Source of the DNA: a virus | DNA length: 64,000 nucleotides | Reading direction: 5' to 3' (one strand) | Virus record (IMG/VR): IMGVR_UViG_3300032323_002843 | Span: 1 to 64,000 of that record | In this document: positions 42,153 through 50,113 of the stretch, in pieces | How the letters are laid out: every line of letters begins with the position of its first letter | How positions within the stretch are numbered: the first letter of the stretch is position 1 | Translations under genes and position numbers: made by a program | Notes under the pieces: generated by a model | Told to the model about the DNA's origin: nothing | What the model saw: the letters and a program-made list of their open reading frames with translations, nothing else | The model's database searches: none

Positions 42153-44799
42153 TTTTTTCGTTTATATGTTTACGAAGTAGTTGTTTAAATTCTGTTATAT
42201 GTGTGGGATTAGCACCTAAATATTCATTTACAAGATAATTATGAACTTCTGCTAAACCACGTTGTTGTAATACGTTTAATAAATCTGATGGGGAATTTAA
42301 TGATAATGCATTATTACCACTAGCGTTACCGGTTAATACGTAATTACTATTACCTGGTTGGACATTAATAGATGCTATAATTTGTTGGTTAGCCAATCTA
42401 ATAATATAAATCTTACTACCACTAGGAAGAGACATAACTCTACCTACACGACCTGCTGTTCCTAATAAATTATTACGACGAGCTGCTCCTCTATCACCAT
42501 TTGGATCAACACGAGAGGCATTAGTAACATTTAATCTTCTCATAATTGCTCTTGGTAAGCGTAAGAATGCTACATCTAATCCAGTTTCATCCATTACTTC
42601 ACGAACGTTAATATCACCTGCTGCTGCTGGAGCTGCTGCAGGACGAGGAGCATTTGGTTGACCTGCTGGTCTTCCTCTTCTACCAGTTGTAGGAGCAGCT
42701 GTAGCAGCAACTTGACCACCTAATAATTGTCTTGCTAATGCAGTTGGTACATTTGCTTTAACTAATTTACCAGATTGATCAGATATTTTAAAGCTTTCTC
42801 TTGGATTTGCTGTATTAATAAGTAAAGCTGTATCACCATTCATAGCTGGTTTTAATTGACTATCTGCTGTTACTGGTGGGTTATTAGCTATAAAAGCTTT
42901 TTTAGAAGTTGCCATCATTGAATAGCCTTGACTACTTAATAGTGTTTTTAAACCATTAGAATCAAATGCTTGGTTTGTATTTCTTAAATAATCAAAATAC
43001 GATGCCCATTGACTAGCATCTAAGTTATTACTAGTATCTCTACCTCTCCAATCACCTCCTCTTCCACCATAACCATAATCAACAAGTGTTCTTTGTTGAC
43101 GAGGATCAATTGTAGAAGGCATTAAAAAGAATTCTGATCTTGATGTTCCTCCATCTGAAGTTAATACTACTGCTGAGGTTTCCCCTATTTGTACTATTCT
43201 TTGATTATAAGGAATAGCATTAACAACAGACGTTAGTGCTTCTTTATCTATAGTTACAGGAATATTTTCTTTTGTTTTAAATACATTTAATGCATTTTGT
43301 TGGAATGATTCATTATCTTTAGAATCAACAAATACTTGTTGTACCTCTTCATTATCAAATGGAACCGATGTTATTTTACCATTTTTATCTATTTTATATG
43401 AAGAGAATGAATTTGAGTCTAATATAATTTCTCCATCTTCTATTGGTTTAACTATTAGTGCAGAATTAGGATCATTTTTAGCATTATCTAATACTCTTGT
43501 AATTAAATCTTTATCAATTACTTCGTCTTGAGATAATTTAAGTAAATTCTTTAACGGAATTTTGTCTAGTTCTGGAAAGTCTAGTAAATATTTTGATGTG
43601 CGCTTATTTAATTTAATATCAGGGAAGTCATCTTCTGCTTGATATAATCCTACTTTTATATCATCACCTAATTTTAGTTTTACAATAGTAGAACCATCTT
43701 TAGTAACATATAGTCGTTCTGCTGATGGGACATCCCATTTATTAGATTTAACTAAGAATTTTTTAACTTCAAAAGGAATTATATCTGTAAGTAGATATTT
43801 TAGTTCAATTTTGTCTCTCATATTTGCTATGATTGACTTAACATCTTGATTTGAAAATTTCTCTAAGTTTTTAACTAATATTAAACTACTTACAATACCA
43901 GCATTAGTAGCAATAAAATTAGCAATCTGAGGGTATTTGGGTAGATATTTTTCTACAAACTCATCATTTTCTATATCTTTAAATAAATCCCCTCTATCTT
44001 TTCTAACAACTAAATATTGTTTTTTAGTTTCAAACGGAAATTTAGTCCACTCTCTAATAGTAACAGCTTCGCGTTTATATTGTTGGTTGACTTTCTCTTT
44101 TGTAGATAAAGGAATATATTTAAATATGTTTTGTAAACCTCTAACTGATGGGAAATTTTGTTCAATAAAACTCCATGGTTCCCATCTACTCCACTCTGTA
44201 GCTCTACCACCAACATCGTTATTTGATCTGTCTGATGCTTTGTAAGTATTATCACTACCAACAACAACAACAAAGAAACTTTTACGATCACTATCAGGTA
44301 AATTTGTATCTCTTACGAGATAAAATGTTGGATTTTTTCTATCAGAATCATAACGATAATTACCAAATGAGGTTTTAGTAATACACCAAGATTCTCCCCT
44401 ACCAAAATTTAAACAGTTTTCCTCTTTAGAACCATTATATATAATTAAACCATTTTCATTGTAAACAACGTCTGGTGTAATATCATATTCTTCTACAGGT
44501 TCTTCAACACCTTTAGCTGATGTAACTATTTTAATTAGTTGAGATAAAGGAACTATAACTTCATATTTACCACCAACTTGTTTTACTAAATCTGTTCCTC
44601 CTTTAGAAATAATACCTGGTTTGATTTTGTCAAAACGATCAACATATGCTTTTAACTGGCTATCAGTAATGTTAATATTCAAATCATCAGCTTCTTGTTT
44701 ATAGTGCTGGATGATTTGGTCTAATAATGCTTGTTTATATTCATTCAAAGGAAATGAACTATGAACTACATGTAATATAAATTTATCTATTGGTCTCAT
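42139..44799 (-). CDS. Large unknown protein (886 aa), possible internal virion protein
   Basis: The longest gene of the accessory block. Residues 115-165 contain NGLIIYNGSKEENCLNFGRG followed by ESWCITKTSFGNYRYDS and NPTFYLVRD. Blocks with ESWCIT and a following TFYxVxD occur in large proteins of other giant phages, from memory, with no assigned activity; Cys129 and Cys139 are notable. Residues 250-560 are mixed alpha/beta. An Ala/Pro linker with GRRGRPAGQP (about 706-715, AT-hook-like) precedes a C-terminal domain with a helix-rich part (VREVMDETGLDVAFLRLPRA). The end (HITEFKQLLRKHINE) resembles the targeting helices of its neighbours. Function unknown. Confidence 0.7.
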   Translation of the reverse strand: MRPIDKFILHVVHSSFPLNEYKQALLDQIIQHYKQEADDLNINITDSQLKAYVDRFDKIKPGIISKGGTDLVKQVGGKYEVIVPLSQLIKIVTSAKGVEEPVEEYDITPDVVYNENGLIIYNGSKEENCLNFGRGESWCITKTSFGNYRYDSDRKNPTFYLVRDTNLPDSDRKSFFVVVVGSDNTYKASDRSNNDVGGRATEWSRWEPWSFIEQNFPSVRGLQNIFKYIPLSTKEKVNQQYKREAVTIREWTKFPFETKKQYLVVRKDRGDLFKDIENDEFVEKYLPKYPQIANFIATNAGIVSSLILVKNLEKFSNQDVKSIIANMRDKIELKYLLTDIIPFEVKKFLVKSNKWDVPSAERLYVTKDGSTIVKLKLGDDIKVGLYQAEDDFPDIKLNKRTSKYLLDFPELDKIPLKNLLKLSQDEVIDKDLITRVLDNAKNDPNSALIVKPIEDGEIILDSNSFSSYKIDKNGKITSVPFDNEEVQQVFVDSKDNESFQQNALNVFKTKENIPVTIDKEALTSVVNAIPYNQRIVQIGETSAVVLTSDGGTSRSEFFLMPSTIDPRQQRTLVDYGYGGRGGDWRGRDTSNNLDASQWASYFDYLRNTNQAFDSNGLKTLLSSQGYSMMATSKKAFIANNPPVTADSQLKPAMNGDTALLINTANPRESFKISDQSGKLVKANVPTALARQLLGGQVAATAAPTTGRRGRPAGQPNAPRPAAAPAAAGDINVREVMDETGLDVAFLRLPRAIMRRLNVTNASRVDPNGDRGAARRNNLLGTAGRVGRVMSLPSGSKIYIIRLANQQIIASINVQPGNSNYVLTGNASGNNALSLNSPSDLLNVLQQRGLAEVHNYLVNEYLGANPTHITEFKQLLRKHINEKNEQK

Positions 44800-45302
44800 T
44801 ACTTATTCAACTTTACTTTTGCTTTCTTAGTATTAGGCACAAATTGTTTGTTTGATGCTGCTTTTTTCTTTGAGGTAGCAGCGCGCTCAGCTTTAGTTAA
44901 ACTATTTGCTTTAGCACGAGGTAAACAACGAGTTGTTTTATTACCTTTTTTCATTGTACCACAAGGTCCAGTTATGTTGCCTGCTGTATCAATACGAACC
45001 CAATCTTCTTTTTTAAACCAATCACGAAGTGATTCATTTAAACTATTATCGTGTCCACATTTATGACAAAGATATGGATCATCACCACCCTTCTCTAAAT
45101 CCCACTCCCAACCACAATTTTCACATTTAACTTCGTCTTCATCACCTTCCATTAATCCTTTACACACTTTAACAGCACGACCAGAAAGGTAAGCTGATGG
45201 TTTTTCACCAGCAGCTCTACGACGATTGTAATAAGCTTTGCCTTTAGGACATAACTTTTTTTCAGCTATTATGTCTTGTAATATTTCGGTCAGTTTAATC
45301 AT
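44799..45302 (-). CDS. Zinc-ribbon protein with MIKL N-terminus
   Basis: 167 residues. The start (MIKLTEILQDIIAEKKLCPK) has an IAE site. The next part (LCPKGKAYYNRRRAAGEKPS) is a Cys/Arg-rich segment. A zinc ribbon follows (CENC at 60-63 and CHKC at 79-82, in CENCGWEWDLEKGGDDPY). It ends with KKEDWVRIDTAGNITGPCGT and RCLPRAKANSLTKAERAATS, a basic domain found in many large phages and giant viruses, which I recall as a DUF6321-like family. Function unknown. The basic, zinc-binding build suggests nucleic acid contact. Confidence 0.65.
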   Translation of the reverse strand: MIKLTEILQDIIAEKKLCPKGKAYYNRRRAAGEKPSAYLSGRAVKVCKGLMEGDEDEVKCENCGWEWDLEKGGDDPYLCHKCGHDNSLNESLRDWFKKEDWVRIDTAGNITGPCGTMKKGNKTTRCLPRAKANSLTKAERAATSKKKAASNKQFVPNTKKAKVKLNK

Positions 45303-45307
45303 GTCTT

Positions 45308-45961
45308 TTATTTATTATAATCCCAATTAGTATCAGATGGACGCCATTTACTAAAATCTTCTGATTTCCAAATTTTAGTAGAATATTTAAAATATGGTTT
45401 TTCAGTTATATCATTAGTTCTACTTGGTTGATACCATTTAGTTCTATTGTTTGGCTGAGCACATATTTGTCCATTATCTAATTTTGATACATTATAACAC
45501 TTATGTTCATTTGGTGTTTCACTCCAACCACAATCTATTTCATTTGGGTCAGAATGTGCTGTATCAATTGTAAATAAATATTCACCTTCCATAACGGATT
45601 GGTCTTTCATCGTAGTATACGTTTTAACACCTCTTAACACTCTCTTTTCAATTACTGATATATTGTACGATAAACAATCCCAAAGCTGTAGGAAATCTAA
45701 TGGAAACACTTTATCTGTTGATTTTAGTGGTCTCCAACGAAACGCATGAATTGGTAATTTATCATATACAGCACCAAAGGTATCAATATATGTTTCAAAT
45801 AACAATGCACGGTTGGGGATAGATTTTACACTAACCCAATGTCCTTTTTCCCACTCACCATCTCCTAATAATTTACCTTTTTCGTCTTTTTGAAAATCAT
45901 ATAAAAAACGTTTATCAATATAAACCTCGATTGGTGGTATATTTGCTACTAAATAAGCCAT
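45308..45961 (-). CDS. Conserved-looking phage protein (217 aa), function unknown
   Basis: A Trp/Tyr-rich protein starting MAYLVANIPPIEVYIDKRFL. Readable blocks include GHWVSVKSIPNRALLFETYI, PIHAFRWRPL and LDFLQLWDCLSYNISVIEKR, and the end holds several Trp (TKIWKSEDFSKWRPSDTNWD). No catalytic signature is found. Proteins with this pattern occur in T4-superfamily phages, from memory. It starts at a TAATG junction with the MIKL-type gene upstream. It lacks the N-terminal helix of its neighbours. Confidence 0.55.
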   Translation of the reverse strand: MAYLVANIPPIEVYIDKRFLYDFQKDEKGKLLGDGEWEKGHWVSVKSIPNRALLFETYIDTFGAVYDKLPIHAFRWRPLKSTDKVFPLDFLQLWDCLSYNISVIEKRVLRGVKTYTTMKDQSVMEGEYLFTIDTAHSDPNEIDCGWSETPNEHKCYNVSKLDNGQICAQPNNRTKWYQPSRTNDITEKPYFKYSTKIWKSEDFSKWRPSDTNWDYNK

Positions 45962-46278
45962 TACTTATTTCTTATTAATAATTCACCTAATACCTCTAAA
46001 CGACCAACTTCACGTTGAAATTCGGTTTGAGTCATGTTTAATGATATCTTTTTATATGTTTGTTCAAATTCTTTTTTAGCCGCTTCTTTATCGAATTTAC
46101 CTTCAGCTGCTTTTTTATAGTACGGAGCCTTAACTTTAAAATGATGCCATGTTAATAGAGATAATCCGCCTTTTTCTTCAGCGGTAGCAGCAATTTTAGC
46201 AGCACCTTTACCACGAACAGTAGCAAAATTTTCAAATGTTTCTTTTACTTCTTTTAATATATCTGATAGTTTAATCAT
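45961..46278 (-). CDS. Small MIKL-type protein (105 aa)
   Basis: I start it at the ATG at 46278 (MIKLSDILKEVKETFEN), two nt after the previous stop (TAATATG); a longer reading from 46335 would run through the upstream gene. The rest is helical and basic (GAAKIAATAEEKGGLSLLTW, PYYKKAAEGKFDKEAAKKEF). The LLTWHHFKVKAPYYKKA segment looks like a short folded unit. Its N-terminal helix matches those of the kinase, zinc-ribbon and calcium-loop genes. I infer virion cargo, without direct proof. Confidence 0.6.
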   Translation of the reverse strand: MIKLSDILKEVKETFENFATVRGKGAAKIAATAEEKGGLSLLTWHHFKVKAPYYKKAAEGKFDKEAAKKEFEQTYKKISLNMTQTEFQREVGRLEVLGELLIRNK

Positions 46279-46279
46279 A

Positions 46280-46660
46280 TTACCATTTTCTACAAGACCA
46301 GTATCTAGCTTTAGTACGTGGTCCTGGGTTAGCACAATTATGTCTTGCTCTGAAGGCAGCGCGGCGTTTAGGGTTATTTTTCTTAATATTCATTCCCTTA
46401 GCACCAAAGTTAACTTTTACAACTTTACCAGTTTTAGGGTTTTTAACATACACCTTAAATTTCTTACTGTCACCGCGCATTGGCTTACCTAATGGTACAG
46501 TGCGACCTTGATACTTAGCTTCAAGTAAACAGTCACAATCAGCTTCGTTAAGTTCTTGTTGATACGACTCCATGAACTCAACAAATTCTTTTATGTCTTG
46601 TTCATTCTCAACGTCGTATTCTAATATTTCTTCTTCTAGAAGTTCTAATAATTTAATCAT
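46280..46660 (-). CDS. Basic C-terminal domain protein with MIKL N-terminus
   Basis: 126 residues. An acidic N-terminal helix (MIKLLELLEEEILEYDVENE) precedes a basic domain: KKFKVYVKNPKTGKVVKVNF, GAKGMNIKKNNPKRRAAFRA and RHNCANPGPRTKARYWSCRK. The KxVNFG, RRxxFRARHNC and ARYWSCRxW pattern is very common in large phages; its function is unknown to me. Two Cys-containing turns may bind zinc. It overlaps the upstream gene by ATGA. Charge suggests contact with DNA. Confidence 0.7.
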   Translation of the reverse strand: MIKLLELLEEEILEYDVENEQDIKEFVEFMESYQQELNEADCDCLLEAKYQGRTVPLGKPMRGDSKKFKVYVKNPKTGKVVKVNFGAKGMNIKKNNPKRRAAFRARHNCANPGPRTKARYWSCRKW

Positions 46661-46941
46661 ATACTTCCTGTACGTTTATCTGTTAGGTATTTAATTTCGG
46701 TACGTAATGCTGCCACTTCAGCTACTAATTCTAATATCTGTGCACGCATTTCATCTTTTTCTTTTGATGATTCAGCAAGTAATGCTTCTAATTTAGATAT
46801 ACGATCTTTGCAATCATGACGAATAAAATCTTCGTCACGTTCTTTGCGCATTGATTTTTTTTCATAGAATCGGAAAGCAGCGGCACTACCAAGAACGGTA
46901 ATGGCTGTCATTAGAACTGTGTATATATTATCGGCATTCAT
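46657..46941 (-). CDS. Small membrane/coiled-coil protein (94 aa)
   Basis: An N-terminal hydrophobic helix (YTVLMTAITVLGSAAAFRFY, residues 7-26) is followed by a basic turn (EKKSMRKERDEDFIRHDC) and a coiled coil (ISKLEALLAESSKEKDEMRA, then ILELVAEVAALRTEIKYL). This is the layout of small phage membrane proteins such as i-spanins or holin accessories. No lysis gene is adjacent in the window. The start is 22 nt from an ATATTTATTGG motif that directly follows the upstream stop. Confidence 0.6.
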   Translation of the reverse strand: MNADNIYTVLMTAITVLGSAAAFRFYEKKSMRKERDEDFIRHDCKDRISKLEALLAESSKEKDEMRAQILELVAEVAALRTEIKYLTDKRTGSI

Positions 46942-46963
46942 TTGCTGTACAAGATGATTACCA

Positions 46964-46971
46964 ATAAATAT
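46964..46971 (-). promoter_or_regulatory. ATATTTAT motif, 22 nt before ATG at 46941
   Basis: Coding strand: TCTTAATATTTATTGGTAA, overlapping the upstream stop. Confidence 0.55.
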
Positions 46972-47552
46972 TAAGAAGCAATAGTGTCCTTTAATTCTTG
47001 AATGTGATCCTGTACCTCTTTGGTGAATTTCTCTTTATCAACACCTTTACCTTTCCATGTTTCTATATCACCCTGTTCAGTTACGAATTGATCATCAACT
47101 TCACTATTAAAGTCAATTAAAGCATCTTCAAGATCTTTAATATATTGCTTAACACCACCACCAATAAGGTTTTTAGCGTATTCTTCAAATCTGCCCTGGC
47201 GTTTTAATTCAGTCTCATAAGCAATAACACAATCAAAACATTTACTATGGATGGGCCACATTTTTTTATTTAATGTGTTATTTTTCATTGCTTTACCACA
47301 ACTAGGACATGCAATGGGTAAATTTATAACTTTTTTTAATTCATCAAAACGTGTTACTGTTTGTTTAATACCGTTTTTGATAGTCCATTTCTTACCATTC
47401 TCTTCCCATACATCACCTTCATTATGTTCTATTTGTGCTTTAGTATAACCTACCTGAGTAACGGTTTTAGCAGTATAATCTTTTTGAATAATATTACGCA
47501 TTCGCTGAACATCACGTTCGCGAAATTCGCGTTTTAGCATATTGTCGCTCAT
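46971..47552 (-). CDS. Zinc-ribbon hypothetical protein (193 aa)
   Basis: Residues 82-108 form a possible treble zinc site: CPSC (82-85) and CFDC (105-108). The N-terminus is basic (MLKREFRERDVQRMRNIIQK), the middle (GDVWEENGKKWTIKNGIKQT) resembles a small beta unit, and the C-terminus is acidic and helical. It is coupled by TAATG to the HAD gene downstream. The pattern W-E-E-N-G-K-x-W-x-I-K-x-G-I-x-Q is frequent in phage proteins of unknown function. Nucleic acid binding is possible. Confidence 0.6.
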   Translation of the reverse strand: MSDNMLKREFRERDVQRMRNIIQKDYTAKTVTQVGYTKAQIEHNEGDVWEENGKKWTIKNGIKQTVTRFDELKKVINLPIACPSCGKAMKNNTLNKKMWPIHSKCFDCVIAYETELKRQGRFEEYAKNLIGGGVKQYIKDLEDALIDFNSEVDDQFVTEQGDIETWKGKGVDKEKFTKEVQDHIQELKDTIAS

Positions 47553-48019
47553 TATAAACCTAATTCTTTAAGTTGCTTAATTGTATTAGCTGCTGATGTG
47601 TGTAATATTCCTATACCACCCTTATCATTCCATTCTTGGATAGTATTAGGTAAATCATCAATTAGAATTCTATTTTCACCTGAGAATAATTGCTTTTGTG
47701 CTCTCGGATAGAAATAGGCGTTTTTATAGCTATTTTGTAGGTGCATTTTTAACCAAGCATCTTTACCAACACGAGATGTTTGGCTGCGAGATGGTGATGA
47801 TAAAATATATGGTTTATACTTTTTAATATAACGCCATAATTCTTGTCCATCAGGCATCCAGGGCAAATTAGCCCAAAATGATGGACCTTCAGCATCTATA
47901 GGTTCCCAAAAAGCATTATCGCCTTTAGCAAATTGTTTTGTATGAACGCCTGTTGCGTCATAATAACCTTTTTCAAAATCGACAAGGACACCGTCCATGT
48001 CACAAAAAATTTTATACAT
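47552..48019 (-). CDS. HAD-family phosphatase, 5'(3')-deoxyribonucleotidase-like
   Basis: 155 residues. The HAD nucleophile motif is DMDGVLVDF (Asp8, Asp10). Motif II is in YILSSPSR and motif IV in ILIDDLPNTI. The short cap and length resemble the NT5C deoxyribonucleotidase group, which remove phosphate from deoxynucleotides. Phages use such enzymes to adjust nucleotide pools. The substrate is not provable from sequence. The gene lies between the zinc-ribbon gene and the nucleotidyltransferase fusion. Confidence 0.78.
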   Translation of the reverse strand: MYKIFCDMDGVLVDFEKGYYDATGVHTKQFAKGDNAFWEPIDAEGPSFWANLPWMPDGQELWRYIKKYKPYILSSPSRSQTSRVGKDAWLKMHLQNSYKNAYFYPRAQKQLFSGENRILIDDLPNTIQEWNDKGGIGILHTSAANTIKQLKELGL

Positions 48020-48021
48020 AA

Positions 48022-49287
48022 CTATTGATATATTTCTTCGTGTTGTTTACCAAAATCTCTTAATAATACTCCTGCTTTAGCGTTTGCTTCATTTTCAATG
48101 TCACTTCCGGTTTTACCACTTTCGTAGCTAATACGGCCATCTTCGTCTTGTTTACGGTGTACTAATTCATGTGCTAATGTTCTTAATATATCACCCATGT
48201 TTCTGTTTCCGCAATACACCCATATTTTATTGCTATTCGGATCAAAATATCCAAAACTCCTCATTTCCTTCGCTTTAGCAGTATCATATGATAGAGCTAA
48301 GTTACGGGGAGGATTTTGAATTTCCAAGTTTTTAATAGCATACTTTATAAATTCACCAATGGTTGCAGTTTCGCTTTCGTTTAACTTACCTTCCATTAAT
48401 TTGGTTTGTTTAGGTTGACCTAAATTTAATGTTGCCATTAGTACTTTAGCTATTTTACCTGCTTTACGTAAAGTCTGGCCACCTTTAACTAAATGGTATT
48501 TGTCTTTATCGTAATTTAATATTAATGGTATTTCGCCATCACTATTTTCTTCTTTATTTTCTAGTTTATCTAAAATATCCTTAGATAATACAATCATATT
48601 TCCAGCAACAAAGGCATATAATACATCAGGAATAGGTACATTAAATTTATCTGCTGCTATTTCTATTTCGTGTCTTGCTTTATCAACGATAGCTTGATAA
48701 GCATCATCTACATTTTGATATTTTCTTTCTTCTAATGAAATTTCTTCACCTTTATCTTCTGCAGGTGGTAATTTTTTACCAATTGTATTTGCAAAATCAG
48801 TTAAATTAATTCCATCAGGTATAAATTGAGCAATAGCATCTGCATTATTTGATTGAATAGCATTTCTTAATCCTGTAGCATTTACAGCATCAACAGTACC
48901 TGCATCAAATACTTTTGCATTTGGATAATCCATACGTTTAAAACGGCTAGCATCATCTTTACCAAATGCAACTATAAAATTAGTATCAGGATTTTCTTTA
49001 ACTAAATTATAAGTTTCTCTAACAGGATTTTCTAAAGCAACTCTTATTTCAACATTGTTATCTAAAAGTGTTTTATATAATTCCCATACAGCAACACTTT
49101 CATCTGCAGTTACACCTTCACGAGTTTTAGGTGATACTAACACAACTACCTGATCAGCATTTTGTAATAGTTTTTTAACTACTTCAAAGTGACCCCTGTG
49201 TGGTGGTTTAAAAGCACCTGGGAAGACAGCTATTGTTTGCTTGTCTTGTTCAAGTAATGTGTTTGCTATGTATTGTCCTAAATTCAT
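48022..49287 (-). CDS. Nucleotidyltransferase (NMNAT-like) fused to HExxH metallopeptidase
   Basis: 421 residues in two parts. Residues 17-160 form a cytidylyltransferase-like domain: VFPGAFKPPHRGH (His30 and His33), and NATGLRNAI near 136-144 in place of ISxTxxR. This fold adds a nucleotide to small molecules such as NMN. Residues 300-420 contain an HExxH zinc peptidase motif (LAHELVH, His373-His377), with ENEANAKAG as the likely third ligand. The N-terminus (MNLGQYIANTLLEQDK) is another short helix. This combination is unusual. The start overlaps the kinase gene's stop by ATGA. Confidence 0.8.
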   Translation of the reverse strand: MNLGQYIANTLLEQDKQTIAVFPGAFKPPHRGHFEVVKKLLQNADQVVVLVSPKTREGVTADESVAVWELYKTLLDNNVEIRVALENPVRETYNLVKENPDTNFIVAFGKDDASRFKRMDYPNAKVFDAGTVDAVNATGLRNAIQSNNADAIAQFIPDGINLTDFANTIGKKLPPAEDKGEEISLEERKYQNVDDAYQAIVDKARHEIEIAADKFNVPIPDVLYAFVAGNMIVLSKDILDKLENKEENSDGEIPLILNYDKDKYHLVKGGQTLRKAGKIAKVLMATLNLGQPKQTKLMEGKLNESETATIGEFIKYAIKNLEIQNPPRNLALSYDTAKAKEMRSFGYFDPNSNKIWVYCGNRNMGDILRTLAHELVHRKQDEDGRISYESGKTGSDIENEANAKAGVLLRDFGKQHEEIYQ

Positions 49288-50051
49288 TTTAAAAAGCTAT
49301 TTACTTTATTTTTAGCATCATCTGTAGATGAAAACTCTGGAGTAGATTGGATTAATTGCTGAATACTGCTATTTAGAGCTTCAATTTCAGCTTTCTTTTT
49401 AGCTAATTCATCTGGTGTGTATTCTTTACCACTACCTTTAACTGTTTTAAAGAATCTTTCTTTTGCAATAGCAGGATCATATTCTAATTTACCTTTAGGA
49501 TCATTATTAATTAATACGAATTTATTACCAAACGCTTGTTCGTATGTACCAATATTACTATTTACACCAGCCCATGTTTTTAAAACAATAGATGGTGGTA
49601 ATGAACGACCTCCAGCTTTATCACGATCAGCATTACGTTGTAATGATGTGTAAGGTGAAACCCAAATCATGACCATCATTGTATCGTAGCCTAATTTTTC
49701 TAATTCGTCTTTTTTCTTTAATAAAGGTTTACTAGCAGCACCAGTACCATCAATAACAATGTTTTGTTTAGCAGCGGATAACTGTGCATATTTTTCTTTA
49801 GTAGCTTTTTGAGCTTGACCCATTAATTTGCCTGCTTGCGATAATTGATCCTGATCGAAATCTGCGACTTTTAAACCTAAACCTGCTGCTTTAAGTAATT
49901 CTTCATAGGTGTCATCGACATTAATTACAGTCAAATTTTTCGGTATTAATTGAGCAGAAGTGAATGTCTTACCAGATCCAGCAGGACCAGCCAGGAATAT
50001 AGCTTTTGGTTTGGATTGTATTTCTTTTAATAAATCTAGTAACTTGATCAT
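49284..50051 (-). CDS. P-loop kinase, zeta toxin/polynucleotide kinase-like
   Basis: 255 residues from the ATG at 50051 (MIKLLDLLKEIQSKPKAIFL); an upstream in-frame start would lie in a hairpin. Walker A is AGPAGSGKT (about 20-28). NVDDTYEELLKAAG gives the base-like Asp pair, VIDGTGAA follows, and RNADRDKAGGRSLP is a lid-like arginine region. This order fits zeta toxins (UDP-sugar kinases) and polynucleotide kinases. The N-terminal helix suggests it may be packaged. The true substrate is unknown. It overlaps the nucleotidyltransferase by four bases. Confidence 0.72.
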   Translation of the reverse strand: MIKLLDLLKEIQSKPKAIFLAGPAGSGKTFTSAQLIPKNLTVINVDDTYEELLKAAGLGLKVADFDQDQLSQAGKLMGQAQKATKEKYAQLSAAKQNIVIDGTGAASKPLLKKKDELEKLGYDTMMVMIWVSPYTSLQRNADRDKAGGRSLPPSIVLKTWAGVNSNIGTYEQAFGNKFVLINNDPKGKLEYDPAIAKERFFKTVKGSGKEYTPDELAKKKAEIEALNSSIQQLIQSTPEFSSTDDAKNKVNSFLK

Positions 50052-50063
50052 ATGTGAATATAA

Positions 50064-50094
50064 ATAGGTGACCTGGACGAGCCAAGCCACCTAT
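50064..50094 (-). terminator. Imperfect hairpin between lipoprotein and kinase genes
   Basis: ATAGGTGGCTTGG pairs with CCAGGTCACCTAT around CTCGT, about 13 bp with wobbles. It lies 13 nt before the kinase ATG and after an ATATTTAT motif. The T-run is poor, so it may act as a leader structure rather than a terminator. Confidence 0.5.
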
Positions 50095-50100
50095 AAATAT
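50093..50100 (-). promoter_or_regulatory. ATATTTAT motif, 41 nt before kinase ATG (50051)
   Basis: Coding strand: TACAAATATTTATAGGTGG, next to the hairpin at 50064-50094. Confidence 0.5.
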
Positions 50101-50113
50101 TTGTAGTTTTTAA

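Noticed and set aside
50052-50090. Extended N-terminus of the kinase gene (start at 50090)
   Set aside because: The extension would be translated through the hairpin at 50064-50094, and the ATG at 50051 gives the MIKLLDLLKE start shared with other genes.
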